From assembly GCA_965227315.1 (NCBI GenBank), contig OZ245737.1, positions 1,612,001 to 1,676,000 of the forward strand: a stretch of DNA of 64,000 nt. Reading direction: 5' to 3'. The notes under the pieces were generated by a model. It made no database searches and had not been told where the DNA came from. It was given only the letters and a program-made list of their open reading frames with translations. Positions 25,700-34,199 of this stretch are shown in pieces. This stretch comes from JANQHS01 sp965227315 (lineage in GTDB: Bacteria > Bacteroidota > Bacteroidia > Cytophagales > CCMP332). The position numbers and the translations under genes are program-made. Every line of letters starts with the position of its first letter. Within the stretch, counting starts at the first letter, position 1.

Positions 25700-26813
25700 T
25701 CGTCGATATACCCCTTGCCAGCAGACCTCTCTTATGGCAACCCGTATTTTGAAGGGTAATAGAATTATTACAAATTGTTTTTGTCTCGCCGATCAGATCA
25801 AAGTTGCTGTCCAGAACAACAATTGTAAAGCAATAAGGTGTGGAATATGTGCTGTCCGTACTAGGATGTTTATACACTCTGTACAATTCCTTTGTTGAAT
25901 TATTTCTTAACAGGTATGTATAAAATCCGTCTTCATGAACCGATCTTTTCATATCGCTTAGAGAATATACCCTGTCTGTCAATTTCGGTTGCTCATAATA
26001 GCCACAATTCGCCTGAATCCTGAATTGAGAGGTATTGCCAACAACATACAAACAGGTATCCCTTGGTATTGAAACAATAAGTTCATCTTTTTCATTGAGC
26101 ACAGCCGAAATTGCAAAGTCTCTGCTATGATATTTTTCTTTGAGATATTCCTCAGGAAAATAGAACCGTGGTAAAATCTTGTCCGTCGAAGCCTTTCTTT
26201 CCTTGAGTAAATAAACCGGGTTCTTATAAAATTCAAGCTCATGATCTGCCATATTGGGATAGGTAACCCTATAGGCAATGTATTTTTTATTGATCAAATG
26301 AGTATCATTTAGATCATAATGCGATACAACAACGTATTTCTCGTCCGGAAGTAAAATCGACTTTTTTAACCCTGACCAGATTAGTTCTCCATTCAAATCA
26401 TATATAATGGCTCCAAACTCATATCCATTGCTAATCATTAACAGGTCGTCATCTATGGAAATACTAAAGTGTGGACTGAAGGAGAATCCATTGATGATAG
26501 GAATAGTGATCTTTTGGTACTTGTCAAGAAAAAAGATCTCCACTTTTGAGGTGTACTTATTTATCCCGTAAAAAACCGGCCTTCCGTCTATTTCCCCCAA
26601 ACGAGAAAAATACATATGTTCTATGGAGTCTTTATGAAGAAAGAAGGTATCCACAATCTGTATCTCAACATTTCTTCCCAGACTGTTTCTCGGTTCGAAA
26701 GGGTATGCACGATCAACAGAGGAATTCGCCTGATCCCCGCAGGAGAAAGCTAAGAATACAATTAGCCCCTGAAAAAAAATCCAGGGGCTAACTTGCTTAT
26801 AGGAAATCAACAA
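25650..26813 (-). CDS. DUF4221-like lipoprotein
   Basis: About 388 residues from TTG at 26813 (MLISYKQVSPWIFFQGLIVF, then LAFSCGD, lipobox Cys). An upstream in-frame ATG at 26885 would overlap the Cys-rich peptide gene by 65 bases and put the signal internally, so the TTG 7 bases past that stop is favoured. The mature part looks like a beta-propeller-rich protein (repeated strand pairs such as YEFGAIIYDLNGELIWSG and KYVVVSHYDLND), and resembles DUF4221 proteins of Bacteroidota, of unknown function. Cys residues near the C-terminus (TICNNS, TGCHKR) could pair. It lies between the peptide gene and the CxxC gene on one strand. Confidence 0.65.
   Translation of the reverse strand: MLISYKQVSPWIFFQGLIVFLAFSCGDQANSSVDRAYPFEPRNSLGRNVEIQIVDTFFLHKDSIEHMYFSRLGEIDGRPVFYGINKYTSKVEIFFLDKYQKITIPIINGFSFSPHFSISIDDDLLMISNGYEFGAIIYDLNGELIWSGLKKSILLPDEKYVVVSHYDLNDTHLINKKYIAYRVTYPNMADHELEFYKNPVYLLKERKASTDKILPRFYFPEEYLKEKYHSRDFAISAVLNEKDELIVSIPRDTCLYVVGNTSQFRIQANCGYYEQPKLTDRVYSLSDMKRSVHEDGFYTYLLRNNSTKELYRVYKHPSTDSTYSTPYCFTIVVLDSNFDLIGETKTICNNSITLQNTGCHKRGLLARGISTNEQENSIPFYYLRFSS
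26764..26789 (-). other. Perfect 8-bp stem-loop inside start of DUF4221-like gene
   Basis: AGCCCCTG (26764-26771) pairs perfectly with CAGGGGCT (26782-26789), around a 10-base loop containing eight A (T on the minus strand). On the minus strand it lies about 30-55 bases after the peptide gene stop and early in the next coding region. It could be an intrinsic pause or attenuator that sets the ratio of peptide to lipoprotein. Confidence 0.4.
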
Positions 26814-26820
26814 TATCGGA

Positions 26821-27057
26821 CTAAGCGCAATAGTCGATTCCACCCTGTCCGTCCCAGCATTCCCATTGTCCGGGAGGGCAAACACTTCCGCCTGTTACAC
26901 ATACCTTACCCCAGGTACCAAGTTGCTGAGTCGTACAACCATAATTGTTTTCATAAATGAAAGTGGTCTTTCCAGTACACTCACCTCCCCCAATAGATAA
27001 ATTGGAAATACAAATGGAAAAAAGGCCCACGCATAGAGTTAACAGTAACTTCTTCAT
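26821..27057 (-). CDS. Secreted six-cysteine small peptide
   Basis: 78 residues from ATG at 27055-27057 (an in-frame ATG 8 codons earlier is possible): MKKLLLTLCVGLFSICISN is a signal peptide and the mature part is Gly-, Cys- and Trp-rich. The mature cysteines are at GEC, NYGC, KVC, GGSVC, WEC and the final DYC, six in about 55 residues, enough for three disulfides. It resembles in style the short Cys-tailed secreted peptides of Bacteroidota (NVEALA-like) but lacks the NVEALA motif. It heads a minus-strand cluster with a DUF4221-like lipoprotein (7 bases after its stop) and a CxxC protein. It has its own promoter region in 27058-27316, where no other feature is seen. The function is unknown. 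Confidence 0.7.
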   Translation of the reverse strand: MKKLLLTLCVGLFSICISNLSIGGGECTGKTTFIYENNYGCTTQQLGTWGKVCVTGGSVCPPGQWECWDGQGGIDYCA

Positions 27058-27316
27058 AATTCTAATCTTTTGATGAAACATATTATTAGCTAAACACTAT
27101 ATAGTAAGATAAAAAGAAAGCGAGGCAGAAGGAATATTTGCATATTCACAATTTGTATAAGAAGCAATAATTGGAATGAATTAGAACTGTCGATTGACAA
27201 AACTGATGATCATGGAAATTTGCATCAGAACACAATACGGAACCGGTAAACAATGAATGATCAGCATCAATTTTCAGGTTTAAAAACGCAAAGCCCGAAA
27301 ACGAATTGCTTCTTAT

Positions 27317-29248
27317 CTAGAAAACCCAACTCATGCCTACCCTGCCACCTATCCAGGCCTGATAGAAATATGGCGCGTCAAACTCAGTCCATAGCACATA
27401 ACCATTATGATTCAATGGCCTTGCATCGTTGATATTGACCGTACCACCGTCAACAATTGCAAAACTGTTCAGCCCAAGGTCAGAAGCGAAAAAGTTGAAA
27501 TTCGGTCCTGCGGTGATCCCTATTCTTTTGAATAGCTCAATGTATAATGCAAGATTCACCGTTCCCAAGTGACCATAAAACCGATCAATACTTCCTGTAG
27601 CCGAATAGAACAACTCCGTTTGGATAGCAATGGGTTTCAATATGCGATTCAGACGACCGATACCCGCAGTAAGCTTATATAGATCCATCTCATTCCATTC
27701 AGGAGCAGGATCGGTATGGATACCCAATCCAAAAGAAGTGTAAAAACCCCTGGTTCCTGATCTTGCCAGCAGAGTTGCAAAATTGGCTTCATCGTAGGAA
27801 ATTTCCATAGATACGTAGCCTCCCCTAATGAAATTCAGAAGGCCAAAAAATCCTCCGTTAAGAGAGTCTGTGACATTGATCAGGCCAAGCTGAAACCCGC
27901 TGTTCAGCCTGCTGACATTCAATAAACCGATCTGGGCGCCTTTGAGGAAACGGGCCTTGTTCACCGCCGATATCTGGGCGCCATTGATCTCCTGGGCAGA
28001 ATTAAAAAGCCCCGAAAACTGGGCACCATCCAGTTTGGTTTCACTGACATTGATAAGACCAGCCGCCTGCATTCCGTATCCGTCATCGCTAATCACATTA
28101 TACACCCCTCCCAGCTGGGCGCCGTATAGCTTTCCCTGAACCTGATTCACCAGAGAGGATTGCATGCCCTTGACAAAAAACCTGCTTTCATTGTAGATCC
28201 CGGAAAACTGGCCTCCGGTGGTTCCAAGCAAATTATGATTATAGAGACCGGCCCATTGAATCCCTTCCAACCGGCCCCCGGTGGAATTTCCAGCTATTGC
28301 GATCTGAGCACCGGTGACCGTAAAGCGATTGAAATTCAACATACCGATCTCGAAGCCCTTGATCCCGGCATTATAACCTGTGAGCAGGTTTGCCGAAAGC
28401 ATATTCTCATATAATCCGGTTTCGGCCCCATTTGTACCTGAACCCGCGATCAGCGATGCCTGTGCATTTTGCTCACGGACAAATTCAGAGGACTGAGCGG
28501 TATCAACCAGGCGTTCCGGAATCAGGAAATTACCCGGGAAGTAGTCGGTGATCTCTCTCAGAAGAGCGGAGTCGGATCCTGAAGTAGGCTCCACTACTTT
28601 TCGAATATCATCGATCTCTTCCGAGCTCTGCGCGGTATCAGGCAGGAGCTTGACATAGAAGGATTTTTGATATCTGGAATTGAGATGAACAGTCTTTTCC
28701 TGGTATCCGGGCGAATACACTTTAAGCTTTAGAGGATACTCCGGCACTGGAAGGAAAAGGCGATAGTTCCCTTCCGAGTCTGTTCCCCCGTAAAGATCGA
28801 GGTCGGATCCTTTTACACTTGCTGACCGGAACGTACCTCCGTCCGCAAGATAAACCTTCCCGGAAATGCTTGAATTAACGGGACTTTCCTTTTCCCTTTT
28901 ACTGCCTTTGACAAGAAGCATTCCATTCGAATACTGCCATTTAAGGCCCGCGGATATACAGATCTCGTCAAGAATAAAGGAGATAGGAACCGAGTCATAC
29001 TTTCCGCTGTAGAGCACATCGGGATCAATAATCGCAGGATTAAAAGCAAAGTCAAATTCACCGACCTCACTTAGTTCCAAAAGAACGTTTTCAAAATCCC
29101 GATCATCAAATGAATAGCTGATCATTTGCTCTGTGGGGTTCTGCGCGTTGAGCTGAACAAGGCAGATCAGCATCATGAGAACGGAAAAAAAGGATCTAGC
29201 AGCCACCACCTGAAATATTGATCGTTTTACCAGAAATTGTATAATCAA
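27317..29248 (-). CDS. STN and carboxypeptidase-regulatory domain outer-membrane protein
   Basis: 643 residues. Signal peptide, then an STN domain (about 38-105; SYSFDDRDFENVLLELSEV, VPISFILDEICISAGLKWQY), the FecR-contacting signalling domain usually found at the start of TonB receptors. A carboxypeptidase-regulatory-like domain follows (about 125-200). Residues about 290-490 are about eleven short repeats with G-[AMF]-Q-x-x-G-L-x-N (for example GAQFSGLFN, GAQIGLLNV). The C-terminal 150 residues look like paired outer-membrane strands ending in WVF, a barrel-type C-terminus. Start ATG lies inside the FecR gene (53-base overlap), so it is the last gene of a TonB receptor-sigma-FecR-STN operon. 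It has no plug domain. Confidence 0.82.
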   Translation of the reverse strand: MIIQFLVKRSIFQVVAARSFFSVLMMLICLVQLNAQNPTEQMISYSFDDRDFENVLLELSEVGEFDFAFNPAIIDPDVLYSGKYDSVPISFILDEICISAGLKWQYSNGMLLVKGSKREKESPVNSSISGKVYLADGGTFRSASVKGSDLDLYGGTDSEGNYRLFLPVPEYPLKLKVYSPGYQEKTVHLNSRYQKSFYVKLLPDTAQSSEEIDDIRKVVEPTSGSDSALLREITDYFPGNFLIPERLVDTAQSSEFVREQNAQASLIAGSGTNGAETGLYENMLSANLLTGYNAGIKGFEIGMLNFNRFTVTGAQIAIAGNSTGGRLEGIQWAGLYNHNLLGTTGGQFSGIYNESRFFVKGMQSSLVNQVQGKLYGAQLGGVYNVISDDGYGMQAAGLINVSETKLDGAQFSGLFNSAQEINGAQISAVNKARFLKGAQIGLLNVSRLNSGFQLGLINVTDSLNGGFFGLLNFIRGGYVSMEISYDEANFATLLARSGTRGFYTSFGLGIHTDPAPEWNEMDLYKLTAGIGRLNRILKPIAIQTELFYSATGSIDRFYGHLGTVNLALYIELFKRIGITAGPNFNFFASDLGLNSFAIVDGGTVNINDARPLNHNGYVLWTEFDAPYFYQAWIGGRVGMSWVF

Positions 29249-30182
29249 ATCCGTAGATCTCCTTCAGCTGATCCATAATGGTGATCAGGGGTAATTCACT
29301 GAATCTGCCCGTGAAGGCGCAGTCTTCAAATACCGCCTCGGGCATATCGATCCTATATCCATAGATATCAGCAAGTTCGCTCATGACTTCATCAAGCCCT
29401 GCCTGCTTGAATTTGATCTTCTTGCTTTTCCATGCGATGAGGTTGGTATTTCCGATCTGGATCTTTCTCACCTGCCCGGGGGAGACCTCGGCACTTTCAT
29501 CAACGGTGATCTCTATACCTTTCAGCGGATCATCATCGGGAAAAACCAGCACTTTGCCGGATTCTACATGGACCAGGGTGATCTCCCTGATGGTATCCGT
29601 CCGAACAAGAAAAGAGGTTCCCAATACCTGAATACCTCCAAAATCCGTACTGATCACAAAAGGCTTGCTTTCATCACGCTCAACTTCAAAGAAGGCCGTC
29701 CCTTTCAGTCTGACCCGGCGTTCGCTTTGTCCAAATGAATTTTCGACTTTTAGAATGGCCCCTGATCTAAGACTAACAACAGATCGATCATCCAGGGTAA
29801 ACTCGTTGATGTTTTGAACCCCGCTGAGTGCTGTATAGGATTTTCCACCTCCAAGAATATCCCATCGATACAATGCCAGTCCAATAGACAAAACCAACAA
29901 CAGCGAAGCCGCAATCCTAACCCAGCCTTGCCGGTAAAACGGGATGACCTTAGCATTGTCGGAATCGATCCTGTCCTGAACCTTTTCCCAGGCTCTTTCC
30001 CTGTCAAAGCTTCCGGGCTTATCCACCAGGTCCCAGGCCATTTTGAAGGCGAGGAATTCGTTTTCGTTTTCCCCGGACTCTTTTCGCCATTGCTCGAAAG
30101 CCTTTTCTTCCCCGGGAGTCATGTTCCCGGAAAGGAATTTTGCCATTAATTCTTCCATATTTTCCCGATTCACCATGGCCAT
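29196..30182 (-). CDS. FecR-type anti-sigma factor
   Basis: 328-residue membrane-spanning regulator. The N-terminal cytoplasmic segment (1-85) includes LMAKFLSGNMTPGEEKAFEQ, the anti-sigma domain. A single membrane helix lies at about 88-106 (VRIAASLLLVLSIGLALYRW). The periplasmic FecR domain (about 115-215) carries FTLDDRSVVSLRSGAILKVE and LKGTAFFEVERDESKPFVIS, and DUF4974 is at about 255-325 (KIKFKQAGLDEVMSELADIY). It would bind the sigma factor encoded just upstream and receive a signal from the STN-domain protein. Its start overlaps the sigma gene end by 13 bases and its end overlaps the STN gene start by 53. Confidence 0.94.
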   Translation of the reverse strand: MAMVNRENMEELMAKFLSGNMTPGEEKAFEQWRKESGENENEFLAFKMAWDLVDKPGSFDRERAWEKVQDRIDSDNAKVIPFYRQGWVRIAASLLLVLSIGLALYRWDILGGGKSYTALSGVQNINEFTLDDRSVVSLRSGAILKVENSFGQSERRVRLKGTAFFEVERDESKPFVISTDFGGIQVLGTSFLVRTDTIREITLVHVESGKVLVFPDDDPLKGIEITVDESAEVSPGQVRKIQIGNTNLIAWKSKKIKFKQAGLDEVMSELADIYGYRIDMPEAVFEDCAFTGRFSELPLITIMDQLKEIYGFDYTISGKTINISGGGC

Positions 30183-30712
30183 TTTGTTAATGAAATGATC
30201 AAAAGAGGCAAGTATTCCTTCAAATGGGTTCTGAATATCCTCAGTCCTTTTCCCATTTGGTTTTCAACCGTTTTGATACTCAGCCCGAGTTGGTTTGCAA
30301 TCTCAGGGTATTTCAACCCCTCCTCCCTGCTCATCCTGAAAACCCGGCGGCATTGCTCGGGCAAAAGTTCATAGGCTTCATTGATCCTGTTTTGGAGGTC
30401 GAATACCGAGACTTCAAGCTGACTGGATCCTGAGCTGAGATGGATCTCCCTATGAGCTTCCAGACGGACCTTTTGTTCCTTGATCTTATTGAGATATCGA
30501 TTTTTTATTGCCATAATGAAGTAACCTTTTGGTGATGAACTGATTTCGATCTCAGATCGCTTTTCCCAGTACCTGCAAAACAGGTCCTGTACGATCTCTT
30601 CGGCTGAATCCCTGTCTTTGAAAAGCCTGTATGCATAGTTGCATAGCCCTTCATAGAAGGCATCAAACAATTGCCTGAATGCATCCTGGTCACCCTCCCG
30701 GACCCTGGTCAA
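30170..30712 (-). CDS. ECF sigma factor (Bacteroidota FecI-like)
   Basis: 180-residue RNA polymerase sigma-70 factor of the extracytoplasmic-function class. Region 2 is DAFRQLFDAFYEGLCNYAYR, followed by RDSAEEIVQDLFCRYWEKRS, the expected DxAEEIVQDxF core. Region 4 is LLPEQCRRVFRMSREEGLKY, then PEIANQLGLSIKTVENQMGK, the promoter-binding helix-turn-helix. The start is TTG at 30712, 30 bases after the TonB receptor stop. It is held by the FecR-like protein encoded next. It may direct transcription of this whole operon, including the receptor. Confidence 0.94.
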   Translation of the reverse strand: MTRVREGDQDAFRQLFDAFYEGLCNYAYRLFKDRDSAEEIVQDLFCRYWEKRSEIEISSSPKGYFIMAIKNRYLNKIKEQKVRLEAHREIHLSSGSSQLEVSVFDLQNRINEAYELLPEQCRRVFRMSREEGLKYPEIANQLGLSIKTVENQMGKGLRIFRTHLKEYLPLLIISLTKWPW

Positions 30713-30742
30713 TATTTCTGTATGCTCAGAAATGATGCTTGA

Positions 30743-33106
30743 CTAAAAGGTTACTTTATACCCTAACATGGGGACGATCTGAAGCTGAGACCCAGCTTTG
30801 ATCTTCTGATCCCAATCGGAGTAATAATAATAAACTGTAGTCTGATTGTTGGTGACATTCTGGATGTCGAGCAATATTTCGTGCGTGGACCTTTTCCTAT
30901 TCGTCCTGAGTTTGACCTGAAGATCTATCCTGGTCAATGGATCAAATTTGTAATCGTAGGCCCTGTTTTCTTTATAGACCGTTCTACCAAGTTGCTGGGA
31001 TTTCTCAAGATCAATGGGAACATAATGCTGTCCACCGCTAAACAATGCCTTAGAGCTCACGGTCAATGATCTTTGCTTGCCGTTCTTGCTCAGGTCAAAT
31101 TCTTTTCCCGCAAGAACATTGGCGATGTAGTTGGTATTGTAACGTGTATCCCTCCATTTACCATCCATGGCCTTGTATTTTGAATTAAAGGCGGAAACCG
31201 TGGTCAGCAAGAAATACTGATCGCTGAAGAATTTTTCAAGGGTAAATTCCACTCCATAATTATACCCCTCTCCTCCAAGGGTCAATGGCCGGTCCACAAA
31301 ACCTTCGCTTGAGTTGATCAAAGAATAGGAAGAGCCCGCTCGATCCTCGACTACGACATTGAAAAGATTTTGATAATAAAGCTCGGATTTAAACCTGAGA
31401 TGATCATTGAAGTAGATCTCATGACCCAAGACAGCATGAAAAGACCTTGAAAGTCCGAGATCAAGATTTGGTTGATACAGGTTGCCATTCTGGTCCGGTA
31501 TTTCGATAAGGTAGGTTGAAAGGTTTTCATTCCGGCTATGCACACCCAGACCAAAGCTGAGATTTTGATTTTCGGTGAAATTCCATTTTGCTCCAAACCT
31601 GGGATCAACTGCCTGACTGCCGTTGAGATGAACATAGGTGTAATGAAGTCCATATACGAATTGCCAGTTGGGATGAGGGGTATGGGCCCATTCCACGAAC
31701 CCACGGCTTCTCTGAGAATTTCCATGACTATCGATCAGCCTCTTCTCCGTATTTGCCACATAATTCCAACCAAGGATATCCTGCCCGTACATCAGATGAT
31801 CAATAAAAACTCCGGTTTTGATCGCATGATTGGAATTCAATTTTTTGTTCAGCAACAATTGGAACTTCACGGCCATATCGTCTACGGTTCCTTCATAGAC
31901 CTTTGCAAAATCGACTTGATTACTTGTCAGTACATTCTCAATGGTCTTGTTTCTGATTCCCGTAAAGGCAATGGAAGATTTGAGACTGGTATTGGGATCA
32001 AAGAAATAGTGATGATTCAGGCCCATGATCCCGCTGTAGTATTGAGTCTTACCCTTGTATATGGTCAGGTCGGGGTTTTCTTCGGGTTTCTCCTCGATGG
32101 TCATATTTCCCTCTCCCAGTAGTCCGAATGCGGTGAAATAACCGGCCTTACCTGTGGGCACAAATACCTTGAAAGCTGCATCCTGATAATTTGGGGTCCC
32201 TCCGTCTGCCAGTATGATCCCGATCTGGTTCATTAATCCCAGCGTGGAATATCTGTAATGAGCAAGGAAAGAGGATTTGCCACCCTTCTTGAAGGGCCCT
32301 TCGGCCGAAACCCTTGCCCCAAGGGTATTCAGGTCTACCGAGTATTCCCTTTTCTCGCTGTTTCCTTTTCGAAAGCGAATATCGAACACACCGGAAGTCG
32401 CATTTCCGAATTCCGCAGGAAAGGCCGAGGTATAAAAATCAGAGTTGGCCAAAACGGAACTGGCGATCATACTGATCGGGCCACCTGTGGCTCCGTTTCC
32501 TCCAAAGTGATTGGGGTTGGGGGCCTCCACGCCTTCGATTCTCCAAAGAACACCTCTGGGAGAATTTCCCCTTACGATGATATCATTGTTCCCGGCAGGG
32601 TCGGAGCCTACTCCGGAATACACCGAGGCCATACGGGCGGGATCTTCGAAGGTTCCGGGGTATTTCTGGGTTTCCTCAACCGTAAATCCGCGGGAACTTA
32701 CCATGGCGAATTTGTTTTGAACACCACCGATGTTCTTTTGTGATTTGACCACTACCTCATCGAGCTTCTGCACTTCTTCGGAAAGAAACAGGTTGGTGCT
32801 GAGCTCCTTTCCCGTATTCACCTGGACTTCCTGAACCAGGCCTCCCTGATAGCCGAGCATTTGGGTTTTGAGTTCGTAACGACCCGGTATTACCGCTTGG
32901 AACAAATAATGTCCATCCTGATCGGTAAGTGTATTGTAAGAGGTATCCTTTCCCACCAACATGACCACAACACCTGGCAAGGGATATTCTGATGCATCAT
33001 CCATTACAACACCCTTTACTTTTTGGGTAAGCTCCTGAGACATCACGGCATTAAGTCCCAGAAGGAAGAAAATCACTGCAAGCAAATGTTTGATTGACTT
33101 GAACAT
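30743..33106 (-). CDS. TonB-dependent receptor
   Basis: 787-residue outer-membrane transporter, complete. Signal peptide (about 1-23), carboxypeptidase-regulatory-like domain at about 25-115 (VVMDDASEYPLPGVVVMLVG), plug (about 130-250; NNDIIVRGNSPRGVLWRIEG, APNPNHFGG), and a beta-barrel ending GYKVTF, with the terminal Phe typical of barrel proteins. There is no STN domain of its own. It is the upstream gene in a run with sigma, FecR and an STN-domain protein, so signalling may be divided between two outer-membrane proteins. It is paralogous to the receptor cut at the window start. The ligand is unknown, and the absence of SusD suggests it is not a typical polysaccharide system. Confidence 0.95.
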   Translation of the reverse strand: MFKSIKHLLAVIFFLLGLNAVMSQELTQKVKGVVMDDASEYPLPGVVVMLVGKDTSYNTLTDQDGHYLFQAVIPGRYELKTQMLGYQGGLVQEVQVNTGKELSTNLFLSEEVQKLDEVVVKSQKNIGGVQNKFAMVSSRGFTVEETQKYPGTFEDPARMASVYSGVGSDPAGNNDIIVRGNSPRGVLWRIEGVEAPNPNHFGGNGATGGPISMIASSVLANSDFYTSAFPAEFGNATSGVFDIRFRKGNSEKREYSVDLNTLGARVSAEGPFKKGGKSSFLAHYRYSTLGLMNQIGIILADGGTPNYQDAAFKVFVPTGKAGYFTAFGLLGEGNMTIEEKPEENPDLTIYKGKTQYYSGIMGLNHHYFFDPNTSLKSSIAFTGIRNKTIENVLTSNQVDFAKVYEGTVDDMAVKFQLLLNKKLNSNHAIKTGVFIDHLMYGQDILGWNYVANTEKRLIDSHGNSQRSRGFVEWAHTPHPNWQFVYGLHYTYVHLNGSQAVDPRFGAKWNFTENQNLSFGLGVHSRNENLSTYLIEIPDQNGNLYQPNLDLGLSRSFHAVLGHEIYFNDHLRFKSELYYQNLFNVVVEDRAGSSYSLINSSEGFVDRPLTLGGEGYNYGVEFTLEKFFSDQYFLLTTVSAFNSKYKAMDGKWRDTRYNTNYIANVLAGKEFDLSKNGKQRSLTVSSKALFSGGQHYVPIDLEKSQQLGRTVYKENRAYDYKFDPLTRIDLQVKLRTNRKRSTHEILLDIQNVTNNQTTVYYYYSDWDQKIKAGSQLQIVPMLGYKVTF

Positions 33107-33205
33107 TTTATCGGTTTTTACTCATAGGACAGCTGAGCAAGCAAACACCCCTATGCGCTCTGAAAAAAAATTTCACGTTGCCATATTTGCATGGGGAATC
33201 ATTGA

Positions 33206-33697
33206 ATGGAGATCAGAAAGTTGAATTCCGATGATTGGAGAAATGTCCGAGAGATCTATCTCGAGGGCATATCCTCTGGGCTGGCCACTTTTGAAACCGA
33301 AGCGCCGAGCTGGGAAAAATGGGACAGATCTCATCTGAAGGAATGCAGGATAGTGGCTGAAGAAAAAGGAGCAGTGATTGGCTGGGCTGCACTATCACCT
33401 GTTTCAGACCGATGTGTATATGGTGGTGTAGCGGAAGTGAGCGTTTATGTTTGTGAACAAGGTCAGAACAGAGGAGTAGGGTTGCGATTGCTGGAGGAAT
33501 TAATTGGGTTGTCTGAGTCCAAGGGGTTTTGGACCTTGCAGTCCGGTATTTTTTCGGATAACGCGGCAAGCATCCGTTTGCACGAGAAGGCAGGATTCAG
33601 AACAATCGGCACCAGAGAGAAGATCGGGAAATTCAAAGGGGTCTGGAAGGATAATGTCATCATGGAACGGCGAAGCACGGTTGTAGGAATCGATTGA
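33206..33697 (+). CDS. GNAT family N-acetyltransferase
   Basis: 163-residue acetyl-CoA-dependent transferase. Early IRKLNSDDWRNVREIYLEGI, the middle GGVAEVSVYVCEQGQNRGVG (acetyl-CoA loop, Q-x-x-G-x-G pattern), and NAASIRLHEKAGFRTIGTRE are shared with phosphinothricin acetyltransferase-like GNATs. The substrate is uncertain; homologues acetylate amino groups on antibiotics, herbicides or amino acids. It ends 2 bases before the ATG of a DinB-family gene on the same strand, so the two are co-transcribed. Confidence 0.9.
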   Translation: MEIRKLNSDDWRNVREIYLEGISSGLATFETEAPSWEKWDRSHLKECRIVAEEKGAVIGWAALSPVSDRCVYGGVAEVSVYVCEQGQNRGVGLRLLEELIGLSESKGFWTLQSGIFSDNAASIRLHEKAGFRTIGTREKIGKFKGVWKDNVIMERRSTVVGID

Positions 33698-33699
33698 TC

Positions 33700-34197
33700 A
33701 TGCTTGAAGAATTTAAGGAACAATCCATCTTTCGAATGCGGGAAAACCCGCCAAGGATCAGAATATGTCTTGATCAGCTATCTGAAGATCAGATATGGCA
33801 AAAACCAAATCCCTCTTCAAATAGTATCGCCAATCTGATCATTCACCTGAATGGAAATATCACCCAATACATTCTTTCCGCACTCGGTGGTGCTCCTGAT
33901 GAAAGAAAAAGAGATGAGGAATTTTCCGGGAGCGCGGGCCTGAGCAAGGCGAAATTGCAAAAGACTTTGGAGGGCACCATTGAAAAATCCTGTGAAATTA
34001 TCCGTAATCTCGATGAGGATTCATTGATGAGAAGAAGAATGGTACAGGGATTTGATCTCACCGGAATCGGCATCATCATCCATGTGGTGGAGCATCTATC
34101 CTATCATACCGGTCAGATCGCCTTTTGGACAAAAGCCCTGAATGACAAAGACCTCGGCTTTTACCAAGGTCTTGATCTCAATCAGAAAAACGAATAA
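33700..34197 (+). CDS. DinB/DUF1572 family protein
   Basis: 165 residues from ATG at 33700; TTG at 33694, overlapping the GNAT stop, is an alternative. The four-helix DinB fold is indicated by LDQLSEDQIWQKPNPSSNSI, then NLIIHLNGNITQYIL and HVVEHLSYHTGQIAFWTK, which provide a His triad for a metal site. DinB-fold proteins include thiol transferases and other metalloenzymes. It converges with the ankyrin protein gene with two bases between stops. Confidence 0.87.
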   Translation: MLEEFKEQSIFRMRENPPRIRICLDQLSEDQIWQKPNPSSNSIANLIIHLNGNITQYILSALGGAPDERKRDEEFSGSAGLSKAKLQKTLEGTIEKSCEIIRNLDEDSLMRRRMVQGFDLTGIGIIIHVVEHLSYHTGQIAFWTKALNDKDLGFYQGLDLNQKNE

Positions 34198-34199
34198 GG

